Source: MFWN01 sp964594115
GTDB taxonomy: Archaea; Nanobdellota; Nanobdellia; Pacearchaeales; GW2011-AR1
Length of the DNA stretch: 64,000 nucleotides
Reading direction: 5' to 3'
Assembly (NCBI GenBank): GCA_964594115.1
Contig: CAZQLD010000002.1
Span: 11,050-75,049, forward strand
This document shows, piece by piece, positions 8,501 to 16,243 of this stretch. The notes beneath the pieces are model-generated. The model had not been told where the DNA came from and did not search any database. It worked only from the letters and a program-made list of their open reading frames with translations. Within the stretch, counting starts at the first letter, position 1. Each line of letters opens with the position of its first letter. A program made the translations under genes and the position numbers.

Positions 8501-8718
8501 TGATTAATGCGATTTCTGATACTTCTTCAGCTTTTGTGCAAGAAGACATTGTTTTAGGAGATTCAAAGATTGGAGGGTTGGCTATTTTAAGTGAATCAAC
8601 TAGGGATATTGTTTTTAGTGTCTTTTTTATTGCTGTATTTGTAGTATTAGCTTTCTTTATAATAAGAAGGATTTTTAAGTTGAGAAAACTGAAGAAAAAG
8701 GGAAGTATAGGATTGTAG
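5575..8718 (+). CDS. Large DNRLRE/Ig-like cell-surface protein with C-terminal anchor
   Basis: The 1047-aa protein has an N-terminal signal anchor (residues ~8-30) and a long ectodomain. Residues ~300-490 read as a DNRLRE domain (beta-rich adhesion module, with WQRAYLKFNISEIP and a late WNVTNMI). Three Ig-like repeats follow, two carrying the SCWY signature (SDAESNIDSCWY and SDTNLESCWY). A poly-Gly hinge (PPSGGGGGGGGGS) at ~776-790 precedes another Ig-like pair and a C-terminal membrane helix (~1012-1037) with a basic tail. Many NXT/NXS sites suggest glycosylation. The architecture repeats in the ectodomain of the giant protein at 21093, but this one lacks the ATPase. Surface attachment is the likely role (inference). 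Confidence 0.75.
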   Translation: MEKRVAIRYLIFGIMVIGLFLTLIILRLKVDFIGITGYAVYTTQDIGYVERGVYWNKIDKGGGNYNLEIYNAVINYNNGTEYEPISYGVCGSNCFRNWDGLIYKTSSDSQRAYIELYDVDGNIITKFGFGITGSILGANQKYSTLNFTWTWTQELDMSTNEYTFKAWNNRADFNWTQEFHFYPDQPMKIKNILVNNLGEDILNAKFWYIQTVGAEEGIWFNGTKYTEDAFKTGDFDSLMPYVKFEDDYIFDYTDLLANGFNITDFYLGDGEIIGVSGIRMLAIGVTRGSSTFSDGLIVTVDPTVKIGGSGNGEDVYVDKSTPNRNHGDKDYLKVQKLTWQRAYLKFNISEIPSGQVIDNASLCLFMYDDQGSNILLANHVYDDSWCEGDGGTDGSPACEVTWNNQPCGTENEYLNASNCNTTAETNLSNDGSLDDTWQCWNVTNMIKTEYASSNELVSIILWTIDSGNADFFHTKEYFNNSVWPYLNITYHTANTAPSMSLVLPQDGANYGNNESIELNFSVSDAESNIDSCWYSINNGNNITINNCVNTTFDVPGDGSYILNIYVNDSYGLASESSSNFSVQVGAPTIVLHSPINVYLRYNNIEFDYTPTDIDLDSCELWGNFTGSFGLNQTDTNVISGIVNSFNLDLEEGTHLWNIRCNDSLGNSVFNGNKTFYVDTTNPDLSISEPFGSKSSRTGIPLTFSVSDTNLESCWYNVEWATGGIVIANTSIVNCTNIVFDVSSDGNYVLNLFVNDSAGSSNYTSSSFSVTTSIPSPPSGGGGGGGGSVVLSLGKLELSQISNLIVDPGESKKLVLGVKNIGKIFLNDCKAKGKGENEGWIISEGIKGLSAGEEYDFIFTLNIPKALGAGSYNLELEVVCQESNESVNFSAEIIEKKLSVDLITVEKGSKEGVKIIYSLTELSGFDQEVRVEIVLFGENNERLAEKSESRKILAGSNKEFETILNNPENLAGSVNLLINAISDTSSAFVQEDIVLGDSKIGGLAILSESTRDIVFSVFFIAVFVVLAFFIIRRIFKLRKLKKKGSIGL

Positions 8719-8758
8719 TTATAGAAAGATTTTTAAATGTAAGTTATTTTTAGTCAAT

Positions 8759-9496
8759 ATGAGAAAAGAATGGTTGTTTGTTATTGTAGGAATTTTGTTA
8801 GTTGTAGGAGTTATTGCTGAATCTAATGGAACTAATAATGGAAATGTGACTAATGGAACTAATAATGGAAATGGTGCTGACTTAGGAGATAATGAAACAG
8901 AACAAAATCAAACAGGAAAAGGAGGTGCAATCATAAATAAGACTAAAACAAGAGTAAGCAAAGAAAATATAACTTTTGTTCCATGGCAAAAAAGAAATGA
9001 GAGTGAGTGCATGGAAGGATGTACTTGCAGAGGAGCAGTTGTTACATGTCCTACTGAAACAGGAAGAGTAATGACTATAACTGCTGGAAGATCTGGAAAT
9101 ATAATCACAATAACAATGGAGAAGGTAAGTGTAAATACAAGTCTGGAGTTAGAGCAGGAAATGGACCAAGAAAGAAATCAGACAAGGTTAAAAGCTAAAC
9201 TTAGTAATGGAATAAAAGCAGAGGTAAAGATTATGCCTGATACTGCTTCTGAAAGAGCATTAGAAAGATTAAGATTGAGAGTTTGTGGCGAAGAGAATAA
9301 TTGTTCAATTGAATTAAAAGAGATTAGTGAGAAAAACCAGTTAACTTATGAACTCCAGGCAGAGAGGCATTCAAGATTATTGTGGCTATTTAGAAAGAAG
9401 ATGAAGGTAAAAGCCCAGGTAGATGCTGAAACTGGTGAGATTATTCGGGTTAAGAAACCTTGGTGGGCTTTTTTAGCAAGTGAACCTGAAGAATAA
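8759..9496 (+). CDS. Secreted protein with Asn/Gly/Thr linker and short Cys motif
   Basis: A 245-aa protein with a signal peptide (residues 1-20), then an imperfect repeat of SNGTNNGN type (residues ~21-45) that looks like a flexible glycosylated linker. A Cys cluster CMEGCTCRGAVVTC follows at ~82-95, and the second half is charged and beta-rich. No C-terminal membrane helix is visible, so it is probably secreted. The TATA-like TTTTTAAATG lies about 30 bases before the start. It follows the large surface protein on the same strand and may be co-displayed. The family is not recognised. Confidence 0.55.
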   Translation: MRKEWLFVIVGILLVVGVIAESNGTNNGNVTNGTNNGNGADLGDNETEQNQTGKGGAIINKTKTRVSKENITFVPWQKRNESECMEGCTCRGAVVTCPTETGRVMTITAGRSGNIITITMEKVSVNTSLELEQEMDQERNQTRLKAKLSNGIKAEVKIMPDTASERALERLRLRVCGEENNCSIELKEISEKNQLTYELQAERHSRLLWLFRKKMKVKAQVDAETGEIIRVKKPWWAFLASEPEE

Positions 9497-9565
9497 ACTG
9501 AAGAATAAATAAAGCACAAGCTTTTTATAGGTATTCAACTTGATATTTCTACAAAAGAGGTTAAA

Positions 9566-9886
9566 ATGAATTGGGTAATAATAACTGTTTTGATTGCTCT
9601 GGCATTTTTTTTCCTTAGAGTCAGGCATATTAAACATAAGATTTTTTTAATAGTCATTATTGTTGTTTTGCTGTTCTTTTATACAACCAGTTCTCAGGTT
9701 TTATCTAAGCATAATATTGACTGGAAATCAGTTTCTGGAATAGAAAAGGGTTTAAAAGTATATTTTTCTTGGCTTGGAGGGGCTTTGGGTAATCTTAAGG
9801 TTCTTACTGCAAATGCAGTAAAAATGGATTGGAGTGTAGAAAACAGCACAAATGGAATAAAAGTAGTTGAAGGCAAAGAAAGATGA
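9566..9886 (+). CDS. Small two-helix membrane protein, 'MDW' family copy 1
   Basis: A 106-aa protein with two close N-terminal membrane segments (residues ~3-18 and ~24-42). Its soluble C-terminal part contains YFSWLGGALGNLKVLTANAV followed by KMDW. The next gene overlaps its stop by 4 nt (ATGA) and encodes a shorter protein ending in a clearly related segment, so the two are paralogs in one operon. I do not recognise the family; conserved W-x(5)-N-(I/L)-x-x-LT-(G/A)-x-x-V-x-MDW is what can be seen. Confidence 0.55.
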   Translation: MNWVIITVLIALAFFFLRVRHIKHKIFLIVIIVVLLFFYTTSSQVLSKHNIDWKSVSGIEKGLKVYFSWLGGALGNLKVLTANAVKMDWSVENSTNGIKVVEGKER

Positions 9887-10080
9887 AAATAATTATAGCT
9901 ATTATTATGTTTCTGTGTATAGGTGCTTTTTTTATAATTAGCCAGAATACTCTTGCTTTGATAGAAGAGAAGAATATGAGTGAGTTTGTTTCTCTTTATA
10001 AGGATTGGCTTAGTAGGACTTTTAATAATATAGGAAGCCTAACTGGGCATATAGTTAATATGGACTGGTTGCCTAAATAA
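9883..10080 (+). CDS. Small membrane protein, 'MDW' family copy 2
   Basis: A 65-aa protein with one N-terminal hydrophobic segment (residues ~2-24) and a C terminus WLSRTFNNIGSLTGHIV followed by NMDWLPK that parallels the upstream gene. The 4-nt overlap with the preceding stop (ATGA) implies translational coupling. The pair may form a small membrane complex. Function unknown. Confidence 0.55.
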   Translation: MKIIIAIIMFLCIGAFFIISQNTLALIEEKNMSEFVSLYKDWLSRTFNNIGSLTGHIVNMDWLPK

Positions 10081-10083
10081 AAA

Positions 10084-10422
10084 TTATCTTTCAGTTTCTT
10101 TAAGAAGTTTTTTAATATCTACTTTATCTCTTTTTTTCATATTCTTTCTTAGCCAGGAAATTACTATTAAAGACCAGGCAAGAAACATTCCTATAACAAA
10201 AATTATTCCGTAAAGATTCTCCCTACTGGCTCCGATAGCTCCTCCACTTATCCCTCCTAAAGAAAACAAAGAAACAGCAAACCCGATACTAGAAATTATT
10301 CCTGAAATTAAAATAAAAACCTCTAATCTTTTCTCTTTTTTCTCTAATTTATTAACTTCTTTTTTAAACTTTTCTGCGATAGGGGGCTCTTTTTTTCTTG
10401 TTTTGTGATTAACCATATCCAA
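10084..10422 (-). CDS. Two-helix membrane protein with N-terminal coiled coil
   Basis: This 112-aa protein has a basic start, a helical charged stretch (AEKFKKEVNKLEKKEKRLE) and two membrane segments (residues ~35-58 and ~72-90), then a basic C terminus. It is convergent with the small membrane genes at 9566-10080, ending 4 bases from them. A second possible start is the Met at codon 3. The family is not recognised. Confidence 0.5.
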   Translation of the reverse strand: MDMVNHKTRKKEPPIAEKFKKEVNKLEKKEKRLEVFILISGIISSIGFAVSLFSLGGISGGAIGASRENLYGIIFVIGMFLAWSLIVISWLRKNMKKRDKVDIKKLLKETER

Positions 10423-10448
10423 AAAAGTCTTTAAAGTTTATAAATCTT

Positions 10449-10613
10449 TTAGTACATACAGTCGATATTTTTAAACTCTTTTTCTAGAATTCCGCAACAC
10501 TCCCCGCATTCCTCACAACAAAGTTTTACCTTTCCTTTGTTTGTTATTACTGATTTGTAGCTTGCTTTACAGCACCTGCTTATGAAAAAGTCTCTTATTC
10601 TTTGTATCCTCAT
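10449..10613 (-). CDS. Small Cys-rich putative zinc-binding protein
   Basis: From the ATG at 10613 the product is 54 aa (MRIQRIRDFF start); an upstream TTG would add 13 residues but is less likely. It carries RCCKASYKSV and then KLCCEECGECC, giving two Cys pairs in a C-C/C-x2-C pattern that suits a zinc ribbon. The last residues are DCMY. Small zinc ribbons of this kind are common beside translation genes in DPANN archaea, but the partner is unknown. Confidence 0.55.
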   Translation of the reverse strand: MRIQRIRDFFISRCCKASYKSVITNKGKVKLCCEECGECCGILEKEFKNIDCMY

Positions 10614-10774
10614 TTTTACACTGTTTTTTACACTTCTTTTTTGGGCACCCAACCTAAAAGGTTATGAGAAAGTAACAATTAAACTGGAAATCAGTATTTA
10701 AAAACTCTTTTGTGTACTTTTGAGTGAGAAAACTGACAGCAGGTTTAAATAATATAAATTTTTAAAGTTTTAGT

Positions 10775-10878
10775 GCCTCAGTAGCTCAGTTGGTTAGAGC
10801 GTTACCTTGGTACTGTAGGGAAACTTGGATATCTTGCTGAAAAGGTAGAGGTCCTGAGTTCGAATCTCAGCTGAGGCT
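10775..10878 (+). tRNA. tRNA-Thr (GGT) with 30-nt intron
   Basis: The acceptor GCCTCAG pairs fully with CTGAGGC, discriminator T10878. The T arm is CTGAG-TTCGAAT-CTCAG. The anticodon stem TTACC (10802-10806) pairs with GGTAG (10844-10848). The loop T-T-G-G-T-A at 10807-10812 gives anticodon GGT, and removing 10813-10842 leaves a 74-nt mature tRNA with the intron at 37/38. CCA is not encoded. A TATA-like TTTAAATAATATAAAT lies just upstream. Confidence 0.92.
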
Positions 10879-10886
10879 TGTTTAAG

Positions 10887-11237
10887 ATGGCAAAAAAGGG
10901 TTACATGGGACTTTCAGCACAAGCTGCTGGAGTGGATATAAATAAGCGTCATAGATGGGAGTCTAGAAGGCCGTGTTTAAGTAATTTAGTTTCTGGTCCA
11001 CAAACTACCTATACTTCTGATGAGAAAGTTTCTAAAGTAGCTGATCAAAGGATAAGAGCTTCTTTTACTAAAGAAACTGTTTTTAATACAACCCCAATTA
11101 CTAAGAATGATGAATTATATGGTAGGAATAAAATAAGGCATGGGCGGGATTATAAGGTTGAAACGTCTAGTGGAATTTATTTTGTAAGAACAAACAATTC
11201 TGGAAGAAAAATTCTTAGAAAAAGGAAACTTAATTAA
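10887..11237 (+). CDS. Small basic protein of unknown function beside tRNA-Thr
   Basis: The ATG at 10887, eight bases after the tRNA-Thr 3' end, gives a 116-aa protein (MAKKGYMGLSAQAAGV...). A TTG at 10878 would overlap the tRNA and is rejected. The sequence is rich in Arg, Lys and Ser, with KRHRWESRRPC near residue 20 and GRKILRKRKLN at the end, which suggests nucleic-acid contact. It may be co-transcribed with the tRNA, since no separate TATA box fits in the gap. The family is not recognised. Confidence 0.55.
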   Translation: MAKKGYMGLSAQAAGVDINKRHRWESRRPCLSNLVSGPQTTYTSDEKVSKVADQRIRASFTKETVFNTTPITKNDELYGRNKIRHGRDYKVETSSGIYFVRTNNSGRKILRKRKLN

Positions 11238-11268
11238 GTTTATAAACCACCTTTTTCTATTCCTCTTT

Positions 11269-11754
11269 ATGCCAGAAGAATCTCCTTTAGAAGATTTGAA
11301 AAAAGATTATGAAGTTCTAAAAAAGAAGTATAATCTTCCTGAGTTTCAAAAGCTGAATGAAGAGTTTGATACAGAAAAAGTAGCAGAGCATGAAACTGAC
11401 TGTCTGCTTAGGGAAATAAGAAAAGCAGTCATGGACAAGGTTATAGCTTATTTGAGATTTGTTGAGATGCTTCTTAACCCTTCAAATGTCCCAATATTTT
11501 TCTTTGCTTTAGTTAAAGGGCTGACTCCTAGCGACAAGAGGATATTAGAGAGAATATATAGCAGACTAGGGAACTTTGAAATAGATGTCATTGAACTAGA
11601 CTGCAGGTATAGTGAGAAAGATGAAGCAGAGTTCATAAAGAAGATAGTAAGAGAGTGGAAGGATATAAAAGAAGAAATGTTAAAATTAGTAGAAGTTTTA
11701 AGAAGAAACTGGGACCAAAAGTCAAGAAAATCTGAAAAAGGTTATTGTGGATGA
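11269..11754 (+). CDS. Helical hypothetical protein
   Basis: A 161-aa, strongly charged and helical protein. It starts with LEDLKKDYEVLKKKYNLPEF, has a central hydrophobic stretch (NVPIFFFALVKGLTPSDKRILE, residues ~73-94) and ends in a helix rich in Trp and Lys. The pattern LTPSDKRILERIYSRLG-x-FE is likely the conserved core. No membrane segment or catalytic motif is clear. It may belong to a lineage-specific archaeal family. TATA-like TTTATAAACC lies about 30 bases before the ATG. Confidence 0.5.
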   Translation: MPEESPLEDLKKDYEVLKKKYNLPEFQKLNEEFDTEKVAEHETDCLLREIRKAVMDKVIAYLRFVEMLLNPSNVPIFFFALVKGLTPSDKRILERIYSRLGNFEIDVIELDCRYSEKDEAEFIKKIVREWKDIKEEMLKLVEVLRRNWDQKSRKSEKGYCG

Positions 11755-11808
11755 AGATATATTTTCTATAATATAAGTTTTTATAAATACGTTTGTTATT
11801 TGTTTTTT

Positions 11809-12183
11809 ATGAAACTCCCTTCAAGAATCAAAACAAGAGTTGAAAAATATTTTCCTTTTAAAGATGAAGAATCAGAGTCTATTAGTAGAGTGAGGGATTT
11901 TGGTGTAATTTATGCAGTGGAAGAGACTAGGCCAGATGATGGTGGAGGATTATTAGAAACAGTTACTGCAGGTTGTTGGATAGCATCGAGAGAGAGTGAT
12001 GATGGAGGCAAGCATCAATTGGAACTAAAATTCCAAGTTAGAGGTAGGGATTATAATAATATTGAAGATGATTCAACTTGCTCTGGTCAGATGGATGATT
12101 TCAATCAAATAAAACAACAGGCAATAGATTTAATGAAAAAAACACTTCCAAATTATGTTACTAGGGTTTTACCTAGTCATTAA
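11809..12183 (+). CDS. Hypothetical soluble protein
   Basis: From ATG 11809 the product is 124 aa (MKLPSRIKTRVEKYFPF...). This start is chosen because TTTATAAATA lies about 25 bases upstream, the usual spacing for a leaderless archaeal transcript; a TTG at 11800 would add three residues. It has an acidic, Gly-rich middle and probably mixed alpha/beta structure. Its stop overlaps the convergent pheT stop by 4 nt. No known motif is visible. Confidence 0.5.
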   Translation: MKLPSRIKTRVEKYFPFKDEESESISRVRDFGVIYAVEETRPDDGGGLLETVTAGCWIASRESDDGGKHQLELKFQVRGRDYNNIEDDSTCSGQMDDFNQIKQQAIDLMKKTLPNYVTRVLPSH

Positions 12184-13781
12184 AGTTCTTCTATGTTGAT
12201 TTCCATGCTTGAGACAGGCATTTTAAGATGCCAGTTTTTTATTACAAAGGGCGAGATTTCTCCGAGGAATCCTATGTTTTTTTCATTTACTATAATCTTA
12301 CCACACCTGCCTTTAATAAAAGAAAGGCTTTCAGCAGGTTCTATTTTATATTCAACATCCAGCATTCTCATTAAGTAATCAAGGATTTGTTTAATTTCTG
12401 TGAAATCTGTTTCTCCTGATAGTGAGATGCAAAGTTTTTCTTGCTCTTCTAAATTTTCATTAAAGACCCTTCCAAGTTCAAATGTCTTTTGAGGGTATTT
12501 TGCGTCTGTGTTCTCACTTAAAACTTTTAAGGAATTTACAAGCAAACTTGAACGCAAGATATTGTAGTCTGTTTTTGACTCTAAGACTTCTGTTGCCTTG
12601 CTTCTGAGTCCTGTTTTTTTAATGTCTTTTTTTGTAGTAAGATGATAGGTTGAAACTTCTAATAATCTTAACCCAACAAGAATTTCAGCTATTTTTCTTT
12701 TTTTAATTTCAAAAGAATTTTCTTTTCCGATAGTAGAGATTTGGGGGATTTCAGGGATAAATTTATCATAACCATAGGCAATTGCAATATCTTCATAAAC
12801 ATCTACTGGGTGGAGGATGTCTGTTCTGTATGCAGGACTTTCTGCAACACCTTTGCTATACAAATATCCCATTTTAGAAAGAAGAGCTTTAATTTCCTGC
12901 TCTTTTAACTGCAAGCCAAGAAGCTTATTTGCCTCTTCTATGTTAATTTTAGTTTTTTCTGGAGTTAAGTCTGGTGTAATAAGCTTTTTATTTCCATACT
13001 CAAGTCTCATCCCATATATTTCTCCGCCCATATCTGATAGTGCTGTTACAAGTATATTGAGGGTTTTTTTCTGAGCCTCTATGTCATGTCCAGAACACTC
13101 AATAAAAACATCTTTTGTTTCATTGGAAATCTTTCCTGTCATTTCTGAATTTATTATTGGAGGCATGCTTAGCACCCTCCCAGCAGCATCTCTGAAAACA
13201 GGATATTTTTTCTTGTTAGATAATAAGTAAGCATAGCCTCTTCCTTTTGGATGGCGAGAAAGGATTTGCTTGCCAGTCATCTCTTTAGTCATCTCTAAGG
13301 GAATGAATTTGATTTTATCTGGGTCTTCTGCTCTATAAATGATTGGTAGCTGGATTTTTTCTAATGGATAAATACCAATTGCAATTTTTTTTCTGTTTCT
13401 CCCAAAAGTTGAGTGCAATTTTTCCTGTATATCCACTATTTCCCTGATTTTTTCATCATCAAACTTCAGATTTCTTACAATAGCACATGTTGTATAAGGG
13501 CGAACAGGCTTTACACTTGAATCTATTTTGACAGAATAATCTTTTTGAGGGGGGTTTACTTTATATTCTGAAGTTTTCTTTTTTCCTAAAAATGTTAGAA
13601 ATCCCCTTAGATAGCCTTGCAATGACAATAAGTCAGGACGGTCTGGAAAAATTTCTATTTCAATTTCATTATCTGTTAAAGATTCTAAAGGTGTTCCAAA
13701 GAGCGCTATTTTTTCTTTTATTTCTTCTGTTATTTTAATATGTTTTTCAAACTCTTTTCTTAAAAATTTTACATTAGCCAT
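12180..13781 (-). CDS. pheT: Phenylalanyl-tRNA synthetase beta subunit
   Basis: The 533-aa length fits the short archaeal PheT, which lacks the bacterial N-terminal tRNA-binding extension. The start (ANVKFLRKEFEKHI), the B-domain text EIEIFPDRPDLLSLQG and the DVFIECSGHD segment are characteristic, as is the C-terminal class II-like catalytic-fold domain from ~350. It works as an alpha2-beta2 enzyme with PheS (14702-16243) to charge tRNA-Phe. It is the last gene of a five-gene minus-strand operon with pheS, 2 nt after a MazG-like gene. Confidence 0.93.
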   Translation of the reverse strand: MANVKFLRKEFEKHIKITEEIKEKIALFGTPLESLTDNEIEIEIFPDRPDLLSLQGYLRGFLTFLGKKKTSEYKVNPPQKDYSVKIDSSVKPVRPYTTCAIVRNLKFDDEKIREIVDIQEKLHSTFGRNRKKIAIGIYPLEKIQLPIIYRAEDPDKIKFIPLEMTKEMTGKQILSRHPKGRGYAYLLSNKKKYPVFRDAAGRVLSMPPIINSEMTGKISNETKDVFIECSGHDIEAQKKTLNILVTALSDMGGEIYGMRLEYGNKKLITPDLTPEKTKINIEEANKLLGLQLKEQEIKALLSKMGYLYSKGVAESPAYRTDILHPVDVYEDIAIAYGYDKFIPEIPQISTIGKENSFEIKKRKIAEILVGLRLLEVSTYHLTTKKDIKKTGLRSKATEVLESKTDYNILRSSLLVNSLKVLSENTDAKYPQKTFELGRVFNENLEEQEKLCISLSGETDFTEIKQILDYLMRMLDVEYKIEPAESLSFIKGRCGKIIVNEKNIGFLGEISPFVIKNWHLKMPVSSMEINIEEL

Positions 13782-13783
13782 CT

Positions 13784-14110
13784 TTATTCACTATAATCTC
13801 TTTTTTTCATTTCTTCCATCTTGATTTTAATTGCTTCTTCAATGTCTACACCAAATCTTTTTGCTATAGTCAAAACTATAAATATCACATCCGCAAATTC
13901 TTTTTTTAAATCTTTTTCATTAAGATTATCAAGTTTGCTTTTTCTTTGATAGCCCTTATGTTTTAATAGTTCTTCAAATAGTTCTCCAAGTTCTTCAACT
14001 ACTTTAAAACCCATAGCCATTGTTAATTCTTTATCGTCTTTATCATTATAATGCTTTTCTAGTTTTTTTATTTCTTTTTCTATAAATTGGTTTATCTCTC
14101 TTATTTCCAT
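13784..14110 (-). CDS. MazG-like nucleotide pyrophosphohydrolase (copy 2 of the operon)
   Basis: The 108-aa all-alpha protein shows the MazG/NTP-PPase metal motif EE-x2-E in KVVEELGELFEELL (residues ~36-49) and the second motif EFADVIFIVL (~71-80), where E and D bind Mg2+. Such enzymes hydrolyse non-canonical or excess NTPs to NMP and pyrophosphate. It lies between DUF3850 and pheT with gaps of 1-2 nt, so it is co-expressed with PheRS. Substrate is not determinable. Confidence 0.8.
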   Translation of the reverse strand: MEIREINQFIEKEIKKLEKHYNDKDDKELTMAMGFKVVEELGELFEELLKHKGYQRKSKLDNLNEKDLKKEFADVIFIVLTIAKRFGVDIEEAIKIKMEEMKKRDYSE

Positions 14111-14111
14111 T

Positions 14112-14372
14112 TTATTCTAACTCTATAACCCAGTGCCCATGCTCCTTTATTTGTTCTAAGGTGTAGAAATCACTTAATTTTATTTTATTTAAATTTTTTA
14201 CCTTCTTTTTTAAGGTTCTCCCAGTATAGCTTTTTGTTTCTGGATTATATTCTTCTAATACTAAGATATCCCCTTCTTTTATTTCAAAATCAGCTAATCT
14301 TAAGTCTGTTGTTTTTTTACCTTCTAATATTTTCTGAAACAATTCAGGCCAGGTTTTCTTTTTAATCTCCAT
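14112..14372 (-). CDS. DUF3850 / ASCH-like RNA-binding-type protein
   Basis: An 86-aa protein matching the DUF3850 pattern: KILEGKKTTDLRLADFEIKEGD, then LVLEEYNP and YTGRTLKKKV. DUF3850 is related to the ASCH/PUA beta-barrel fold, which binds RNA or modified bases. Its start overlaps the upstream MazG-like gene by 11 nt and it ends 1 nt before the next one, so it is embedded in the PheRS operon between two MazG-like genes. A role with nucleotides or RNA is inferred. Confidence 0.8.
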   Translation of the reverse strand: MEIKKKTWPELFQKILEGKKTTDLRLADFEIKEGDILVLEEYNPETKSYTGRTLKKKVKNLNKIKLSDFYTLEQIKEHGHWVIELE

Positions 14373-14733
14373 CTTTATTGTCTATGCCTCCTGCTAGTTT
14401 ATTTGCGTGCTTAACTTTTTTCATTTTTTCAGCAGGCATTCTTTTTTCATATTCTTCTAATACATCTTTGAAGCCAGTTTCAGCATCAACGCCTGTTTGA
14501 TTTGCAATTTTTAGTATCAGGAAGAGAGTATCACCAACAAAATTTTCAACTTCATCTTTCTTTTTTTCTACAATCTCTTTTTGTTTTTCATCATCAATCC
14601 ATTTTATTAAATTCCACAGTTCCCCGACTTCTTCTGTTATATTAAGAGATAAATCTTTTAAGTCCCAGCAATCTTTCCAGCCTCTTTCTTCGTCAAATTT
14701 TTTAACTTTTTCTTGTGCTTTTTTTATTTCCAT
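14362..14733 (-). CDS. MazG-like nucleotide pyrophosphohydrolase (copy 1 of the operon)
   Basis: The 123-aa protein has the MazG-type motif ITEEVGELWNLIKW (residues ~31-44; E-E-x2-E) and VENFVGDTLFLILKIA (~61-76; E-x3-x-D). Its early W-x5-L pattern (KDCWDLKDLSLNI) is typical of the MazG/RS21-C6 group acting on dNTPs or modified NTPs. The start lies 32 nt inside the 3' end of pheS and the end overlaps DUF3850. It differs from the MazG-like gene at 13784, so the operon carries two distinct family members. Confidence 0.8.
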   Translation of the reverse strand: MEIKKAQEKVKKFDEERGWKDCWDLKDLSLNITEEVGELWNLIKWIDDEKQKEIVEKKKDEVENFVGDTLFLILKIANQTGVDAETGFKDVLEEYEKRMPAEKMKKVKHANKLAGGIDNKDGD

Positions 14734-16243
14734 TTTTCCTCCAGATTTTCATTTCTCTTAATTTAGTTAAGTTATTTTCATACATCTCTCTTAAATCTTT
14801 TATATTATAATAATCCATTATTGCCCTATCAAATCCAGGACCCCATGCTAGAACAGGAATATGTTCTCCTAATAGGGGAATTGTTAGTTCTGGACGGAAG
14901 ATTCCAGCTCCGCCTAATTCCAGCCATACTTTTTTCTCAGGATGCCACCAGTTTATTTCTACACTTGGTTCAGTATATGGGAAATATGCTGGAGTAAAGC
15001 GTATTTTTTCAAAACCCATTTTATTGAAAAATTCTGTCAAATATCCTAATAAGTGCCTAAAATTAGCATCTTTATCTATTACAATTCCTTCTGTTTGATT
15101 GAACTCAAAACCATGGCTCCAGTCAACTGTCTCATTTCTAAAACACTTTCCAATCGCAAAGAATTTTCCTTTTTTCTTGTTTAGTTTTGCAAGAGTTTGA
15201 GCTGATAAACAGGTTGTATGTGTTCTTAAGAGGGTTTTTTTTGCATCTTCTTCTTGCCATTTATACTGCCAGCCTTTGCTTCCAGAAGTTCCAGTTTCAT
15301 GTGCTTTTTTGACAGCCTGAACAATCTTTTTATCAGGAAGACTGCTTGTTTTATCTATAAAAAAAGTATCCTGCATTTCTCTTACAGGATGATCTTGTGC
15401 TGTGAATAAAGCATCAAAATTCCAAAATCCGCTCATTACTAGGTTTCCAGACATTTCTTCAAAGCCAAGTTCTGTCCATATTTTTCTTGCATAGTCTATT
15501 GCTTGATTAACAAAATGCCTCTTACCACCAGAAATTTTTGGAAGAGGAGAGGTAATGTCATATCTTCTGAATTTTTTCCCTTTCCATGAGCTGTTTTTAA
15601 TCATTTCAGGAGTGAGTTTTTCAATCATCTTGTCTTTTTCTATTTCTCTGAAATCACTTGACAGCAGTTTTTCTCCTAATTCTGTTATTCCAATAAGAAT
15701 CTGTTTTTCCTCATCTACAATTATTATTTTTTTTCTGTTTTTCAGATTTTGAAAAGCAAGTTTTTGTTCAGGAGCAAGTTTTTCTGGAGCCAGAGGCAGA
15801 GTTTCAAGGAATTGTTCTTCTAAAGTTTTTTTAGTAATTTCCTCTGGTTTAGCTTGCAGCATAAGCTTTCCATGGACTAGGTTTATCAGGGCTTTTTTCT
15901 TTAAAGCTCCTAATGCTGCTTTAAATTCATTCTCATTTAATTTAGACTGCTTTTTAGCTTCTTCTAATTGCAAGGACTTTTTTTCTGATAATAGGTTAAG
16001 TAGTCTTCTTTCTGGAAGCCCTTTCTTTTTATAGAGCAATCCATTAATGTCTAAATTAATTGTTTTTTTTGTTTTTTGCGTTAAGACAAGAATTTTCTTA
16101 TTGCTTAAGAATTCTAAAGCTCTTAAAATAGAGATTTTATCTAAGCCAGATTTCTCTTCTATAACTTCTATTTTCTCTTTCAAATAAGGAAGGATTCTTC
16201 TTTCATTAGGTGAAAGGCTTTCAAGAACCTCTTTAATTTCCAT
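14702..16243 (-). CDS. pheS: Phenylalanyl-tRNA synthetase alpha subunit
   Basis: From ATG 16243 the product is 513 aa, starting MEIKEVLESLSPNERRILPYL, the usual archaeal PheS winged-helix start. An in-frame start 20 codons upstream exists, but a TATA-like GTTTATAAAAT lies ~25-30 bases before 16243 and supports the shorter form. Class II motifs are clear: DHPVREMQDTFF, the motif 2 FRNETVDWSHGFEFNQ and the motif 3 region GGAGIFRPEL plus GFDRAIM. It is the first gene of the pheS-mazG-DUF3850-mazG-pheT operon. Confidence 0.95.
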   Translation of the reverse strand: MEIKEVLESLSPNERRILPYLKEKIEVIEEKSGLDKISILRALEFLSNKKILVLTQKTKKTINLDINGLLYKKKGLPERRLLNLLSEKKSLQLEEAKKQSKLNENEFKAALGALKKKALINLVHGKLMLQAKPEEITKKTLEEQFLETLPLAPEKLAPEQKLAFQNLKNRKKIIIVDEEKQILIGITELGEKLLSSDFREIEKDKMIEKLTPEMIKNSSWKGKKFRRYDITSPLPKISGGKRHFVNQAIDYARKIWTELGFEEMSGNLVMSGFWNFDALFTAQDHPVREMQDTFFIDKTSSLPDKKIVQAVKKAHETGTSGSKGWQYKWQEEDAKKTLLRTHTTCLSAQTLAKLNKKKGKFFAIGKCFRNETVDWSHGFEFNQTEGIVIDKDANFRHLLGYLTEFFNKMGFEKIRFTPAYFPYTEPSVEINWWHPEKKVWLELGGAGIFRPELTIPLLGEHIPVLAWGPGFDRAIMDYYNIKDLREMYENNLTKLREMKIWRKNGNKKSTRKS

